Below are positions 45,330 through 55,126 of a stretch of 64,000 nucleotides of DNA, piece by piece (the first letter of the stretch is position 1; every line of letters begins with the position of its first letter). The DNA comes from Flavobacteriales bacterium UBA2104. Lineage in GTDB: Bacteria > Bacteroidota > Bacteroidia > Flavobacteriales_D > Crocinitomicaceae. The notes beneath the pieces are model-generated. The model did no database searches, had not been told where the DNA came from, and saw nothing but the letters and a program-made list of their open reading frames with translations. Both the position numbers and the translations under genes were made by a program. Location of the stretch: positions 1,674 through 65,673 of the forward strand of contig DCYS01000036.1 of NCBI GenBank assembly GCA_002331485.1, read 5' to 3'.

Positions 45330-46128
45330 ATTTATCTGGTATTGCCAAATATAATACTCTGCGCTCATTTACGCTAGTACGATTATATTTGAATTCAATA
45401 GTGATCGTGTCACGTGGCGTCTGTACTGCAATATCTCCTGAGCCAGGCACTGAGAATCCGTTGACCGTTTCTCTGTCATAGTATCGGACCTTTATGGACG
45501 TTGTGTCTTTTGGACTATCGATCAGTACTTGCTTGAGAGATCTTGAATCATTAGTCAAATAATACCTTATGTACAACTCATCACTATCATCAGAACGCTC
45601 TAATCTTCTTAAGTTACGCTCATTGTGCGATGAAATAATATAATTATATGGATCTTTCAACATGTGATAATCCATGTTTTGATTCCAACCAATTGGCATT
45701 CCAAGAATTAATTCTTCAATGTTCTTATGCTCGAAATTGACATCGAATGTCTCTTTTAAATACGACATGTCTTCCTTGATGTAACAGTCGCCGCGCTTAT
45801 CCACCATGGTTAATGTGTCCGGTGTTACCATGGTGTTATAAATGGGGATTCTGGCGTAAGTGATCAATGCATGTAAAGCACTGTCAGTTCTCATTCTTAT
45901 TGATGTTTTAAAAGAAACATTGTATTCGCTATCTTCGTATTTAGAGCTCAACTTTGTGTAAAAATGCTCAGGTCTTGCTTGAGACAAACTGTCCAAACGA
46001 TCGATCAGGATTTCCTCTTTTACTTTTGGGAGCTTAACCTGATCCTCGATCTCCTTGTTATTTCCACAAGCTACAACAAGCTGCAGTGTCATTAGAACAA
46101 CAATATATCTAGTAATATTTTGGAGCAT
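45313..46128 (-). CDS. DUF4292 family lipoprotein
   Basis: A 271-residue lipoprotein (signal MLQNITRYIVVLMTLQLVVAC, lipobox VVAC). The sequence matches the DUF4292 pattern, a LolA/LolB-like fold that may bind lipid acyl chains; the conserved core includes FKTSIRMRTDSALHALITYARIPIYNTMVTPDT. In Bacteroidota this gene usually sits between a TPR gene and an M23 protease gene, as here. It overlaps the TPR gene by 20 bases and is overlapped 17 bases by the EnvC-like gene, so the three are tightly coupled. The likely job is outer-membrane building, perhaps lipoprotein or LPS handling, by inference. Confidence 0.82.
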   Translation of the reverse strand: MLQNITRYIVVLMTLQLVVACGNNKEIEDQVKLPKVKEEILIDRLDSLSQARPEHFYTKLSSKYEDSEYNVSFKTSIRMRTDSALHALITYARIPIYNTMVTPDTLTMVDKRGDCYIKEDMSYLKETFDVNFEHKNIEELILGMPIGWNQNMDYHMLKDPYNYIISSHNERNLRRLERSDDSDELYIRYYLTNDSRSLKQVLIDSPKDTTSIKVRYYDRETVNGFSVPGSGDIAVQTPRDTITIEFKYNRTSVNERRVLYLAIPDKYGKCE

Positions 46129-47845
46129 ATAATTTTACCTCTTTAATTTTTTGATCAATACTCTTATTTCTTGAACCCAGATCACTTGCCTTATTCCAGC
46201 TTTCAATTGCCTTATCTTTTTCATCTTGATAAAAAAGCACGTCTCCCAAACGATCATAAAGTTCTGCTTGATATGCCCCTTTATTTATACCGGTGCGAAT
46301 CGTTTTCTCGGCAGCGGAAAAATCTTTGTTGTTAATTTCCAATTGGGACTTGGCAAGATAATACGTCACGTTTTTGTTACTTTCCTCTATCTCCGATAAT
46401 TGTTCCTCAGCAATGGATTCAGCAATTTGCGCAGCGGCCAAACAACTTGCATATTTCAATCGAATCTGAGCTTCAGGGTTGATCGACAAAGCTACTTCAA
46501 AATGTTTTATCCCCTTCTTAAATTCCTTCATTTTAAAATACGCTTCGGCTTTCATCTTTTCGAATCGTGCCTTTTGCTCTATATTATCGATCAAATAAAT
46601 TTCTCCGGCAGCCAAAATATCAAGAGCTTCTTCAGGTTGACCAGTGTAAACAGCTCCTTCAGCTGCAGCATAATATATGAATGGCATATTTGGGAATAAG
46701 GTTAGTGCTTTCTGTCCATCATCATAAAGCGCTTCATAATCTTTATACATACTCTCAAAACCTAAAACTGTTGTCCAAATTTCGTATTGATCTCCGCTTT
46801 GCTCCAACGCTCTACGATAGAATGGTAGCGCTTCTTTGGACTTGCTGTTTTGCGTCAATACCTCTGCATGTAGAAGGGATGCACCTGGATCATTTTCATC
46901 AGATTTTACTAATTCCTCAGTTAGTGAAAGCAGAACGGTTTTCTCAACTTGAAACTTCGATAAGAGCTGTTCGATCTGATATATTTTATCAGTCATTTCG
47001 ACCTCATCACTTTTAATAATGGGGCGAATTGTATTCATTAACTTTTCCTGCTCACCAGCATTAGCGTATATAGTCGCCAATTCCATTTGAATTAGCATAT
47101 TATCTGGCTGAGACTGTGCTACACGCTGAACCATACTTTTCGCTTTATCCTGCATCTCATATTTTTCATAAAAATCCAATAATGCATTCAGAGCCTTTTT
47201 ATTCGAGGGATACTCGTTGTAGAAATCTAGTAATGTATTTTCTGCTTTATCCAGTTGATCAACTTCCTGATAAAGATCTGACTTCATCATCATGATCTCA
47301 GGTACAATCCCAACTTGATCCTGAAGTTTTTCTAGCATGTTAGCGGCTGCTTCATATTGACGATTGTAAATCAAAACTTGACTATACCCGTAGATCCAAT
47401 CAACATTTCTCGGTTGATCTTCAACTAATTTTTCATAATATTTTGCAGATTCTTCAAACCTACCTTGCTCATAAGTGATATAGGCTAATTCCTGGAGGTA
47501 AACAATATTGCTTTTGTCGAGCTGATAAGCTCTTTCAAAATGATGTTGTGCTGATTTAAACCGCTTTTGTTCTTTGGCGATCTCGGCCAAACCAAAATGG
47601 ACAGCATCATCATTGTCTTTCTCCTTTAAGCATGATTCAAAAAGGCTTTTTGCTTCATCCAAATTACCAGAAAGCTTCTCTCGAACTGCGTTATGAAATT
47701 TTTCGATATATGGAAAGTCCTTCGATGATAGCGCCTCAACATCGTCAAGGGATTGTTCCTTCAAGGCCTCTTCCTTTTGAGCATATAACGTATGCATTGA
47801 AAAGATCAATGTCAGCATTAACGTTATGTATGCTCTCAAAATCAT
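46109..47845 (-). CDS. Tetratricopeptide repeat protein
   Basis: Exported protein of 578 residues with a signal peptide (MILRAYITLMLTLIFSMHTLYA) and about ten to twelve TPR units, for example AKSLFESCLKEKDNDDAVHF, AQHHFERAYQLDKSNIVYLQ and SAKYYEKLVEDQPRNVDWIY. No enzymatic motif. TPR scaffolds in this position probably organise envelope assembly. It overlaps the sugar nucleotidyltransferase gene by four bases (ATGA) and the DUF4292 gene by 20. The order nucleotidyltransferase / TPR / DUF4292 / M23 is conserved across Bacteroidota, to my knowledge. Confidence 0.88.
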   Translation of the reverse strand: MILRAYITLMLTLIFSMHTLYAQKEEALKEQSLDDVEALSSKDFPYIEKFHNAVREKLSGNLDEAKSLFESCLKEKDNDDAVHFGLAEIAKEQKRFKSAQHHFERAYQLDKSNIVYLQELAYITYEQGRFEESAKYYEKLVEDQPRNVDWIYGYSQVLIYNRQYEAAANMLEKLQDQVGIVPEIMMMKSDLYQEVDQLDKAENTLLDFYNEYPSNKKALNALLDFYEKYEMQDKAKSMVQRVAQSQPDNMLIQMELATIYANAGEQEKLMNTIRPIIKSDEVEMTDKIYQIEQLLSKFQVEKTVLLSLTEELVKSDENDPGASLLHAEVLTQNSKSKEALPFYRRALEQSGDQYEIWTTVLGFESMYKDYEALYDDGQKALTLFPNMPFIYYAAAEGAVYTGQPEEALDILAAGEIYLIDNIEQKARFEKMKAEAYFKMKEFKKGIKHFEVALSINPEAQIRLKYASCLAAAQIAESIAEEQLSEIEESNKNVTYYLAKSQLEINNKDFSAAEKTIRTGINKGAYQAELYDRLGDVLFYQDEKDKAIESWNKASDLGSRNKSIDQKIKEVKLYAPKYY

Positions 47846-48852
47846 TTTTCGATCACACCATAGTCTCCCATACTATAATCTTCTGGTGAGCCCTTGAATT
47901 TGGCATTATTTCCGATCATGCTATCCGACAGATTCGCATGTTCGACAATCGTATTTGACTGAATGATCGTGTTTTCAATTACAGATCTTCGAATCTCACT
48001 ATTCGCATTAACAGACACATGCGGTCCGATGACTGAATTTTCGATAACAGCACCTTCACCAATAAAACATGGCTCGATCACAACAGAGTTTTCGATCTTC
48101 GCTGATGAGTGAACAAGGTCAACGCCTCGCTCTCTATCAAACTCCAATATTCTTTGATTAGCATGAACCGTTACTTTCTTATTTCCACAATCTAACCATT
48201 CAATGACTTTTCCAGGTTTAAATTTCTTTCCTTTCTCTGTAAGTCTTCTAAGTCCATCTGGCAATTGATATTCACCTCCTTTGATAATATTGTTATCAAT
48301 AAGATATTCGAGTTCGGTTCTAAGGTCCTCCGCCTCTTTGAAGTAATATATTCCGATCATTGCCAGATCAGAAACAAATTCTTTTGGCTTTTCGACAAAG
48401 TCAGTGATCTCTCCTTTTTCATTTGTTTTGACTACACCAAATGCACTTGGATCTTCGATCTGTTTTACCCAAAGAATACCATCATCATTTGGATCGATCT
48501 TAAAGTCTGCTTTGAACAGTGTGTCAGCAAAAGCAACAACTACTGGTCCTTCCAATTTCTCTTTTGCACAAAGTACAGCATGAGCAGTCCCCAAAGGTTC
48601 AGTTTGATGAAAAATACTTCCTTTTGCTCCAAGGCTTTCAGCTACTTTTATTAGCTCCTCTTCAACCTCGCTTCCAAAGTCTCCTATAACAAACGCTATT
48701 TCTTCGATTGCTTCACTGCAAACCGCAGCGATATCCTCTACCAAACGGTGAACGATTGGTTTTCCTCCGACCGGAACTAATGGTTTTGGTACTGTTAATG
48801 TATGTGGTCTAAGTCGGGAGCCCCGACCTGCCATTGGTACGATAATTTTCAT
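47842..48852 (-). CDS. Sugar-1-phosphate nucleotidyltransferase
   Basis: Makes a nucleotide sugar from NTP and a sugar 1-phosphate, 336 residues. The N-terminal Rossmann domain starts MKIIVPMAGRGSRLRPHTLTVPKPLVPVGGKPIVHR, with the GxGxR loop and the Lys-Pro-Leu signature, then VAFADTLFKADF. The C-terminal domain (about 235-330) is a left-handed beta helix with hexapeptide-like rungs (IENSVVIEPCFIGEGAVIENS). Product could be GDP-mannose or another activated sugar; the sequence does not fix it. Immediately upstream of the TPR gene and four bases after dut. Confidence 0.88.
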   Translation of the reverse strand: MKIIVPMAGRGSRLRPHTLTVPKPLVPVGGKPIVHRLVEDIAAVCSEAIEEIAFVIGDFGSEVEEELIKVAESLGAKGSIFHQTEPLGTAHAVLCAKEKLEGPVVVAFADTLFKADFKIDPNDDGILWVKQIEDPSAFGVVKTNEKGEITDFVEKPKEFVSDLAMIGIYYFKEAEDLRTELEYLIDNNIIKGGEYQLPDGLRRLTEKGKKFKPGKVIEWLDCGNKKVTVHANQRILEFDRERGVDLVHSSAKIENSVVIEPCFIGEGAVIENSVIGPHVSVNANSEIRRSVIENTIIQSNTIVEHANLSDSMIGNNAKFKGSPEDYSMGDYGVIEK

Positions 48853-48855
48853 CTT

Positions 48856-49290
48856 TTATTTTTTTCCTGTACTTCCGAAACCTCCTTCTCCTCTCGAAGT
48901 ATCTGAGAGCTTGTCTGTACTAATCCATTTTGCTTGTTCAACCTGTGCAAAAACTAATTGGGCAATTCGATCTCCATCTTCAATGACGAAAGGATCTTGA
49001 GAAAGATTTACCAATATAACTCCTACTTCTCCACGATAGTCAGCATCAATTGTGCCAGGGCTGTTTAGAACAGTAATCCCTTTTTTGATCGCAAGTCCGC
49101 TTCGAGGTCTCACTTGAGCCTCATATCCTTCAGGAATTTCTAGAAACAACCCGGTCTTTACCAATGTTCTTTCCATAGGTTGCAGAGTATAAGGCTCTGA
49201 CAATGATGCTCGAACATCTAATCCAGCAGAAGCAGTTGTTTCATACTTTGGTAAGTCGTTACTCGACTTATTTATAATCTTTACGTCCAT
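48856..49290 (-). CDS. dut: dUTP diphosphatase
   Basis: Hydrolyses dUTP to dUMP, limiting uracil in DNA and feeding dTMP synthesis; homotrimer. At 144 residues it shows all five motifs: TTASAGLDVRAS (1), RPRSGLA (2), GTIDADYRGEVGVILVN (3, with the catalytic Asp), GDRIAQLVFAQ (4) and RGEGGFGSTGKK at the C-terminus (5). A -7 box lies 66 bases upstream, making this the likely first gene of the block that runs down to the EnvC-like gene. Confidence 0.97.
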   Translation of the reverse strand: MDVKIINKSSNDLPKYETTASAGLDVRASLSEPYTLQPMERTLVKTGLFLEIPEGYEAQVRPRSGLAIKKGITVLNSPGTIDADYRGEVGVILVNLSQDPFVIEDGDRIAQLVFAQVEQAKWISTDKLSDTSRGEGGFGSTGKK

Positions 49291-49356
49291 GAAGTTCTTC
49301 TCTTACCGTATAAATTAATACGAATTAACTCTCCTCAATAATTTCTACACAATCTT

Positions 49357-49364
49357 CAAAAGTA
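49357..49364 (-). promoter_or_regulatory. -7 box for dut and the downstream envelope block
   Basis: TACTTTTG on the minus strand, a perfect TAnnTTTG element, 66 bases before the dut ATG. No TTG box at normal spacing. Confidence 0.4.
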
Positions 49365-49433
49365 GCTATTTTTAGGGAGAATAAAGGGGTGTAAAAGGCT
49401 ATTTATTAACACCTAAATGATTACAACCAAGAC

Positions 49434-50753
49434 CTATTTTTTATTCTTTTGAAAGGGAATGATTCCGTTGTAGAATTTGTTGATCGGCTCAAGGTATTTG
49501 ACGAAATATGTGAAAAACAGAATGAAGCCTATTGCACATACAATTGCAAACCATGGATCAAGTGCTCTGTGGAGTATTTTGTTCAAGCCGAATCCAAACA
49601 GACCAGCGTACAGGATCATTACGTGAATGATGTATATGGAAAGTGTGTTTTGACCGATCTTGATAAATAAATCATAGTTCCAATTAACAAGTTTTACTGA
49701 AGTAATGATGAGCGCAATGAATAGCATCAATTGACCAAACGCATTGATCGTCAAAGTAGGGAATAACAAAAAATTATCATACCCGTAGCTGTATATAATA
49801 CACACCACACCAGATAACGCAAAGCCGATGGGTATCATCCAGCTCTTCAAGAAATTTAATTTACGGTGATATACTATGCGCAAATTTCGTTTGTATTTCC
49901 CAATGATTATTATGATCGCTAAAACTAAGAGGACTTGACCAAATCTGGCGAACAAATAACCCAGTCCGACGAATGGCTTCATACCTAACTCCAAAAATAA
50001 AGGTTGAATCAATTTCAACAGAGGATCTGCGGCTAGATTAAGAGTTAAACCTATCCCAGCCAACGTTAATGGAAACCAATTAGTGTAAACTTTATGGGGT
50101 CTGTTGCTTACAAAAGCTCCGAGCATTCCTCCGAGGCAAGCAAATCCTACCCAAGGAATCAATGCGAAAATAGACTTAAATGCGCGGTCATCTGATGTAA
50201 CAACAAAAATATTCTCGATGATTGGGTGAACGCCTGAAAAATCAAGTGCGTATATCGTTGGCTTAAGAATTATACCTAAAACCCCGAATATTCCGAGCCA
50301 AATGTACAGTGGAACAACTCTCACTAGTTTATAGATTCCGTAGACAATTATAACAGTGAAAAGTGAAGCTCCAATACATTGTAAGACATGAAAAATGAAG
50401 AAATAACCACTAAACTCACCTTGCAGCAAATAGAAAAGATTTAGTTGAAGCGCATATCCCCAAAGAATAAGCTTAAAAGACCTCTTTACTCCTTTTTTAA
50501 CTCTTTTATTCTCAAAAAATCCGACATTATTTCTAACCAATAAATATGTAAAAACAAGGCCAGATACAGTAAAAAAAAGCGGAGCTGTAAGTCCTCGAGT
50601 AAACCTCCAAATATCATAGAGAAAGTATTCGTTTCCTCGATACTCGTCACTGAGTGCCATTACAATAAAATGGCCTTCAAGCATCATCAGGATCGCGATC
50701 GACCTTGCGATATCAATGAAAACTAAACGATTATGCTTAATTGCTGCTGCCAT
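49434..50753 (-). CDS. Membrane acyltransferase, HGSNAT / DUF1624-like
   Basis: Polytopic membrane protein of 439 residues with about ten helices. It begins NRLVFIDIARSIAILMMLEGHF, the arginine- and His-bearing start of the acyltransferase-3 / heparan-acetyltransferase clan, in which the Asp and His near the first helix are catalytic, and continues with TRGLTAPLFFTVSGLVF. Such enzymes transfer acyl groups across the membrane to surface sugars. Substrate unknown. It sits between the flippase / SpoIIE phosphatase pair and dut, and has its own -7 box. Confidence 0.8.
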   Translation of the reverse strand: MAAAIKHNRLVFIDIARSIAILMMLEGHFIVMALSDEYRGNEYFLYDIWRFTRGLTAPLFFTVSGLVFTYLLVRNNVGFFENKRVKKGVKRSFKLILWGYALQLNLFYLLQGEFSGYFFIFHVLQCIGASLFTVIIVYGIYKLVRVVPLYIWLGIFGVLGIILKPTIYALDFSGVHPIIENIFVVTSDDRAFKSIFALIPWVGFACLGGMLGAFVSNRPHKVYTNWFPLTLAGIGLTLNLAADPLLKLIQPLFLELGMKPFVGLGYLFARFGQVLLVLAIIIIIGKYKRNLRIVYHRKLNFLKSWMIPIGFALSGVVCIIYSYGYDNFLLFPTLTINAFGQLMLFIALIITSVKLVNWNYDLFIKIGQNTLSIYIIHVMILYAGLFGFGLNKILHRALDPWFAIVCAIGFILFFTYFVKYLEPINKFYNGIIPFQKNKK

Positions 50754-50771
50754 TTATCAGGTTTCGAGCGG

Positions 50772-50779
50772 CAAATATA
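50772..50779 (-). promoter_or_regulatory. -7 box for the acyltransferase gene
   Basis: TATATTTG on the minus strand, a perfect TAnnTTTG element, 19 bases before the ATG at 50753. Confidence 0.45.
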
Positions 50780-50793
50780 CAGTATTCTTAGAA

Positions 50794-53508
50794 TTAAGAC
50801 TTAGGTATAAACGAGCCCTCAAATCGATAACCGATTACACAAACATCGTCAATCTGCTCAAAATCTCCTTTCCAGTTATCAAATGCCTTCCTCAATGTTT
50901 CTCTTTGCTCATCCATGAGTTGAGGGTAACTCTCTGCCAAGATCTTCTTAAACTTCCCAGACTTCATTTTCTTGTTATTAGCACCTCCAAACTGATCAGC
51001 ATATCCATCTGAGAAAACATAAACCGTATCTCCTTTCGATAATTCAATCTTATGTTCCGTGAATTTGTTCTCTCCGTCAAAAGCGCCAATTGGTCTTTTA
51101 TCCGCCTTGATCTCAGTTAGTTTTACATTATCTAATTCAACGGTACGAATTCTCTCAGGTGTTTCGGATTTTATTCTATTCTCAATGTTTGAATCGGCCA
51201 AAGAAACGATCCATAATGGATTATTTGCTCCTGCAAAATGTAAAATATTTTGCTCATCGATCATGCAAAACGCTAGATCCATTCCGTCTTTTACACTCAT
51301 TTCCTCATTTGGAGCAAATGATTCTACTACGAGTTCATTCAGCTTTTGTAGTATGAGTTTCGGAGATCGTAATTCAAATTCATTTACAGCACGATTCAAT
51401 CCGTTGTGTCCAACAATACTTACGAATGCACCAGGAACACCGTGCCCAGTACAATCGACTGCTGAGAACATTAATTTATCTCCTTTTTGTTCTTCAAGTG
51501 ACTTCATCCAATAAAAATCACCCGAAACCAATTCTTTAGGTTTGTAGAATATAAAGCTATTTCTAAAGTATGATTTGATCAACTGGTTTGCTGGCAGTAT
51601 AGTCTCTTGAATACGCTGTGCATATCGAATACTGTCCATAATTTCCGCATTCTTTTCCTTGATCTCAATATTCTGAGTTTGAATTTCGACATTCTTTTGC
51701 TGCAACAAGTTATTGTCTTTCTTTTTACGTAAGTATCCACGGTAGGAAACGAGTGCTAATATTATTACAAGTAAACCTCCACCTGCACTTCCTGCAAGCA
51801 TCATTTTACTTCTTTCATTCTCTAATGCGGCTTTATCTAATTCAGCGTTTTTGAGGTCATTGTCTTTTTGGAGTAGCTTATTCTCCTGTTCTTTTTTCTC
51901 TGTCTCATATTTTGTACGCATTTCTGCAAGATCTTTAGACAGATCATCTTTGAAAATAGAGTCTTTCAATACGCTGTATTTTTTAGCATACTTAAATGCA
52001 TTCACATAATCTTTTTTCGCCTCATAAGTATTCCTCAATGTCAAATAAGAATCGAGAATATCTCGAGGAATATCAAGTTCTTTCCTCATTTGAAGGGCAC
52101 GTTCATAATACTTGATCGATTCATCATACTCACCTAGATCATAAGCAATAACACCCAGATTACTTAATGTTCCAGCTATATTTTCTTTCTGACGTTCTGG
52201 ATATTGCTCATATACTGCAAGTGCTTTTTCAAAATATGGTCTCGCCTTTCTTGGGAGCTTCATTTTTTGATAAGTGTTACCAAAATCCAAATACAAAGAT
52301 TGTTGATATCGCAGAAGTCCGAGCGCTTCATAAATTTCATTCGCCTTATTCAACAATTCAATTGAACGCTCTAAACTGTCATTGTACTTATTAAAAAATT
52401 GCCCTCTATACTTGTAGGCTTCTGCAATCAAAACGGAGTCACCCAATTTTTGAGACAATTCAAGCATTCCATCGATCATCGATGAGTGTGCTTCTTCGTT
52501 TTCTATCCTTGAATAGTTCATGGACAACATTTTTAAGACTCTGTGTTTCTTGTAATCTGTATTCGGCAGATCATCGTAGATTTTCATTGCCTTGGTTAAC
52601 CACTTTATCGACTCTTTATAGTTTGCACGATCCATATTTATACCTCCAATCTGAATATATCCACTGGCGATATTCATTGAATCATCAGCCTCAGCATACT
52701 TTTCAATAGCTTTTTGACTAAAATAAATTGCGGAATCAAGCTTGTTCTGACTGTATTTAGTAATTGCAATATTCAAAAACACTTTTCCATGCAAGCTCGG
52801 TTTATCCATTTTACGGAGAGCCTCTAAAGATTTATCATAGTATTTTAAGGACTCATCATACTTCCCATCCTGATAATACATAGCTCCCAAGTTCATGGTT
52901 AACCCAGCAATTTTAGATTGGTTGTCCGTTTTTACGGCCATATCTAAAGACCTTTTTATCCATTTTCTGGCTTCTTTTATGTTTCTCTTATACCTATATT
53001 CAAGTAATCCTCTATCATTAAAAATAATTCGCTTAAATTCTGGATCACCAGATTTTTCTGCATATTCAACTGCTTCTAATATCTTCTTGTAGGCAACCTC
53101 ACGTTTGATCTTATCATAACATTTATAGTGTGCTTTATAAGACTCTTTCATCCCTTCGGGCAAATTATATTCAGTAGAAATCTCAAATGCTCGATCTAGA
53201 TGAAGCTTCATTTCATCCTTTTTTCCAAGATCTAAATAATTTAATGCAGCTGCCAGATTTGCCTTTACCAAGAGAACGTCTTGCTTTTGATATTTATCTA
53301 AAACCTCTTGAACAATTCCCAGTCCTTTTTCAGGGTTTTCTTTTACAAGTGCTTTTGATAATTCAACTTTAGTTTCATAAAGTGATTTACCCTTTACTTT
53401 TTTCTTAGTAATCAGTTGTTCTAAACTGTCAATGACCAGTTGATCATTATCCTGGGAGTAAGTTGATAGCATTAAAAAAACAAGTGGGACAGCTAGTAAG
53501 TATTTCAT
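50794..53508 (-). CDS. TPR sensor protein with SpoIIE/PP2C phosphatase domain
   Basis: Signal-transduction protein of 904 residues. A signal peptide (MKYLLAVPLVFLMLSTYS) and about ten TPR units in the periplasm (about 30-520) lead into a coiled coil, a single membrane helix (about residues 567-590, SAGGGLLVIILALVSYRGYL) and a second coiled coil (NNLLQQKNVEIQTQNIEIK). The cytoplasmic SpoIIE-type serine/threonine phosphatase follows (about 656-904), with the metal ligands in SGDFYWMKS, FSAVDCTGHGVPGAFVS and the FSDGYADQFGG strand. This layout senses envelope or extracellular state and dephosphorylates a cytoplasmic protein, possibly an anti-sigma antagonist, though no such gene is nearby. Lies 41 bases after the flippase gene. 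Confidence 0.92.
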   Translation of the reverse strand: MKYLLAVPLVFLMLSTYSQDNDQLVIDSLEQLITKKKVKGKSLYETKVELSKALVKENPEKGLGIVQEVLDKYQKQDVLLVKANLAAALNYLDLGKKDEMKLHLDRAFEISTEYNLPEGMKESYKAHYKCYDKIKREVAYKKILEAVEYAEKSGDPEFKRIIFNDRGLLEYRYKRNIKEARKWIKRSLDMAVKTDNQSKIAGLTMNLGAMYYQDGKYDESLKYYDKSLEALRKMDKPSLHGKVFLNIAITKYSQNKLDSAIYFSQKAIEKYAEADDSMNIASGYIQIGGINMDRANYKESIKWLTKAMKIYDDLPNTDYKKHRVLKMLSMNYSRIENEEAHSSMIDGMLELSQKLGDSVLIAEAYKYRGQFFNKYNDSLERSIELLNKANEIYEALGLLRYQQSLYLDFGNTYQKMKLPRKARPYFEKALAVYEQYPERQKENIAGTLSNLGVIAYDLGEYDESIKYYERALQMRKELDIPRDILDSYLTLRNTYEAKKDYVNAFKYAKKYSVLKDSIFKDDLSKDLAEMRTKYETEKKEQENKLLQKDNDLKNAELDKAALENERSKMMLAGSAGGGLLVIILALVSYRGYLRKKKDNNLLQQKNVEIQTQNIEIKEKNAEIMDSIRYAQRIQETILPANQLIKSYFRNSFIFYKPKELVSGDFYWMKSLEEQKGDKLMFSAVDCTGHGVPGAFVSIVGHNGLNRAVNEFELRSPKLILQKLNELVVESFAPNEEMSVKDGMDLAFCMIDEQNILHFAGANNPLWIVSLADSNIENRIKSETPERIRTVELDNVKLTEIKADKRPIGAFDGENKFTEHKIELSKGDTVYVFSDGYADQFGGANNKKMKSGKFKKILAESYPQLMDEQRETLRKAFDNWKGDFEQIDDVCVIGYRFEGSFIPKS

Positions 53509-53549
53509 CTGTTTGTGTTTACAGAGCTAAAATACTACTAATTCTCAAA

Positions 53550-55019
53550 TCAGGCTTTTTTTGGTTTTTCCATAAACCAGACTAATCCAACATAAAGGAT
53601 GATGAAAAGATTGTGAACGATGAATTGCGTCCAACCGGGCTGTATGTTGATCCATTCTAACAATCCATAAAAAGCAATTGCAACAATGCTATACAATCCA
53701 AATTTCCTCAAGTTATAGGGTATAGGATAATGCTTTTGGCCAAGTAAATAAGACGCGATCATTTGACCCGCATATACTAAAAATGTAACCCATGCACATG
53801 CTATATAACCGAATATTGGAATAAATATAACATTGAGAATGATTGTGAATAATGCCCCTACTGCGGCAATATAGGCTCCAAACCTTGTTTGACCACTGAG
53901 TTTATACCAAATACTTTGATTGATATATATTCCAAGAAATACATTTGCTAAAAGAAGTATTGGCACGATCCTGAGTCCCTCCCAAAAATTTGAATTTGGT
54001 ATGAAATATTTAAAAATATCGAGATTTAGCGTTACACCTAGAAAACATAAAAATACTGCACCCACAAAGTAATTCATCACTTTGACATAGGTTTTATTTT
54101 TATCCTTACTCTTTGACTGCGAAAAGAAAAATGGTTCTGCTGCGTAACGATATGCTTGCAAAAAAATAGTGACTAGCATGGCTAGCTTGTAACTTGCACT
54201 ATAGATACCAACTTGTCTTTCCCCTAGTCGAATAGCGGCTTCTCGACCTATTTCTTCAGTATAGGTGTGAACCGTTAAGTGCTTTAAGAGGATTCTATCG
54301 ATCGTTTCGTTTATAATAAAGGCAAATCCAGCTAGTGCGAGAGGAAAGCTATATTTTACCATAGCCTTAACCAGCGTAAAATCAAGTTTGAATTGAAGCT
54401 GCAGAAAATCCTTGTAGAGCAATGTTGGTTTAACCAGTGAGGCTATAAGATTAGCTATCAAAATATACTGAACCGCACGTGCTGGATTTTCCCTATCAAA
54501 AACTACGAGTAACAAAAATAAATTAAGTCCAATATTGATCCCAATGCTTGACAGTTGGATGATCGCAAACTTCTTAGCCCTTTCTTCTGCTCTCAGTTTA
54601 GCTAATGGCAATGCGGAAACGGCATCTATAGTTACAATAACAGCCAAAAGGATAATGTATTCAGGGTGATCACCGAATAGCATCCTCTCTGCTAATGGTT
54701 GATGAAACAATAAGAGAATAACTAGAAACGAAACGTTAACAAGCAATACACTCAATAAAGAATTGTTGAATACATGTTGTTTGTCTTCCCAATCATTCAA
54801 GAACTTAAAATACGCCGTTTCCATTCCAAAGGTTAACAAAACCATGAAGAAGGCAACGTAAGCATATAATTCGGCTACAACACCGTAGTCAGAAGGGTTT
54901 TCAAATACATACTCACTCGTATAAAGTGGTACAAGTAAGTAGTTGAGTAATCGACCCACAATGCTGGACAATCCATATATTGCCGTCTGACCTGCTAATT
55001 TCTTGATCGGATTACTCAT
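53550..55019 (-). CDS. Oligosaccharide flippase (Wzx/MATE-like)
   Basis: Polytopic membrane protein of 489 residues with about 12-14 helices, starting PIKKLAGQTAIYGLSSIVGRLLNYLLVPLYT, which is typical of polysaccharide biosynthesis flippases. It moves a lipid-linked glycan across the inner membrane for surface polysaccharide assembly. In Bacteroidota such a gene is usually found directly upstream of dut and the nucleotidyltransferase / TPR / DUF4292 / M23 block; here an acyltransferase and a SpoIIE phosphatase gene separate them. Identification by overall pattern; there is no single catalytic motif. Confidence 0.88.
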   Translation of the reverse strand: MSNPIKKLAGQTAIYGLSSIVGRLLNYLLVPLYTSEYVFENPSDYGVVAELYAYVAFFMVLLTFGMETAYFKFLNDWEDKQHVFNNSLLSVLLVNVSFLVILLLFHQPLAERMLFGDHPEYIILLAVIVTIDAVSALPLAKLRAEERAKKFAIIQLSSIGINIGLNLFLLLVVFDRENPARAVQYILIANLIASLVKPTLLYKDFLQLQFKLDFTLVKAMVKYSFPLALAGFAFIINETIDRILLKHLTVHTYTEEIGREAAIRLGERQVGIYSASYKLAMLVTIFLQAYRYAAEPFFFSQSKSKDKNKTYVKVMNYFVGAVFLCFLGVTLNLDIFKYFIPNSNFWEGLRIVPILLLANVFLGIYINQSIWYKLSGQTRFGAYIAAVGALFTIILNVIFIPIFGYIACAWVTFLVYAGQMIASYLLGQKHYPIPYNLRKFGLYSIVAIAFYGLLEWINIQPGWTQFIVHNLFIILYVGLVWFMEKPKKA

Positions 55020-55075
55020 AACTCACCTTAACGATGCTAATATAACCATTAAATCTACCACGTAATTTTTCGAAC

Positions 55076-55104
55076 AAAAAAAGGTGACCACTACTGATCA
55101 CCTT
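55076..55104 (-). terminator. Intrinsic terminator of the enoyl-CoA hydratase gene
   Basis: AAGGTGA (55081-55087) pairs with TCACCTT (55098-55104) and the minus-strand RNA continues into a U-run (55082-55076), 23 bases after the stop codon. Confidence 0.8.
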
Positions 55105-55126
55105 GATAACGTCAAAATATTCTTAC

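Noticed and set aside
45330..45368. Earlier start for the EnvC-like gene
   Set aside because: The additional residues precede a normal signal peptide and lie inside the upstream coding region.
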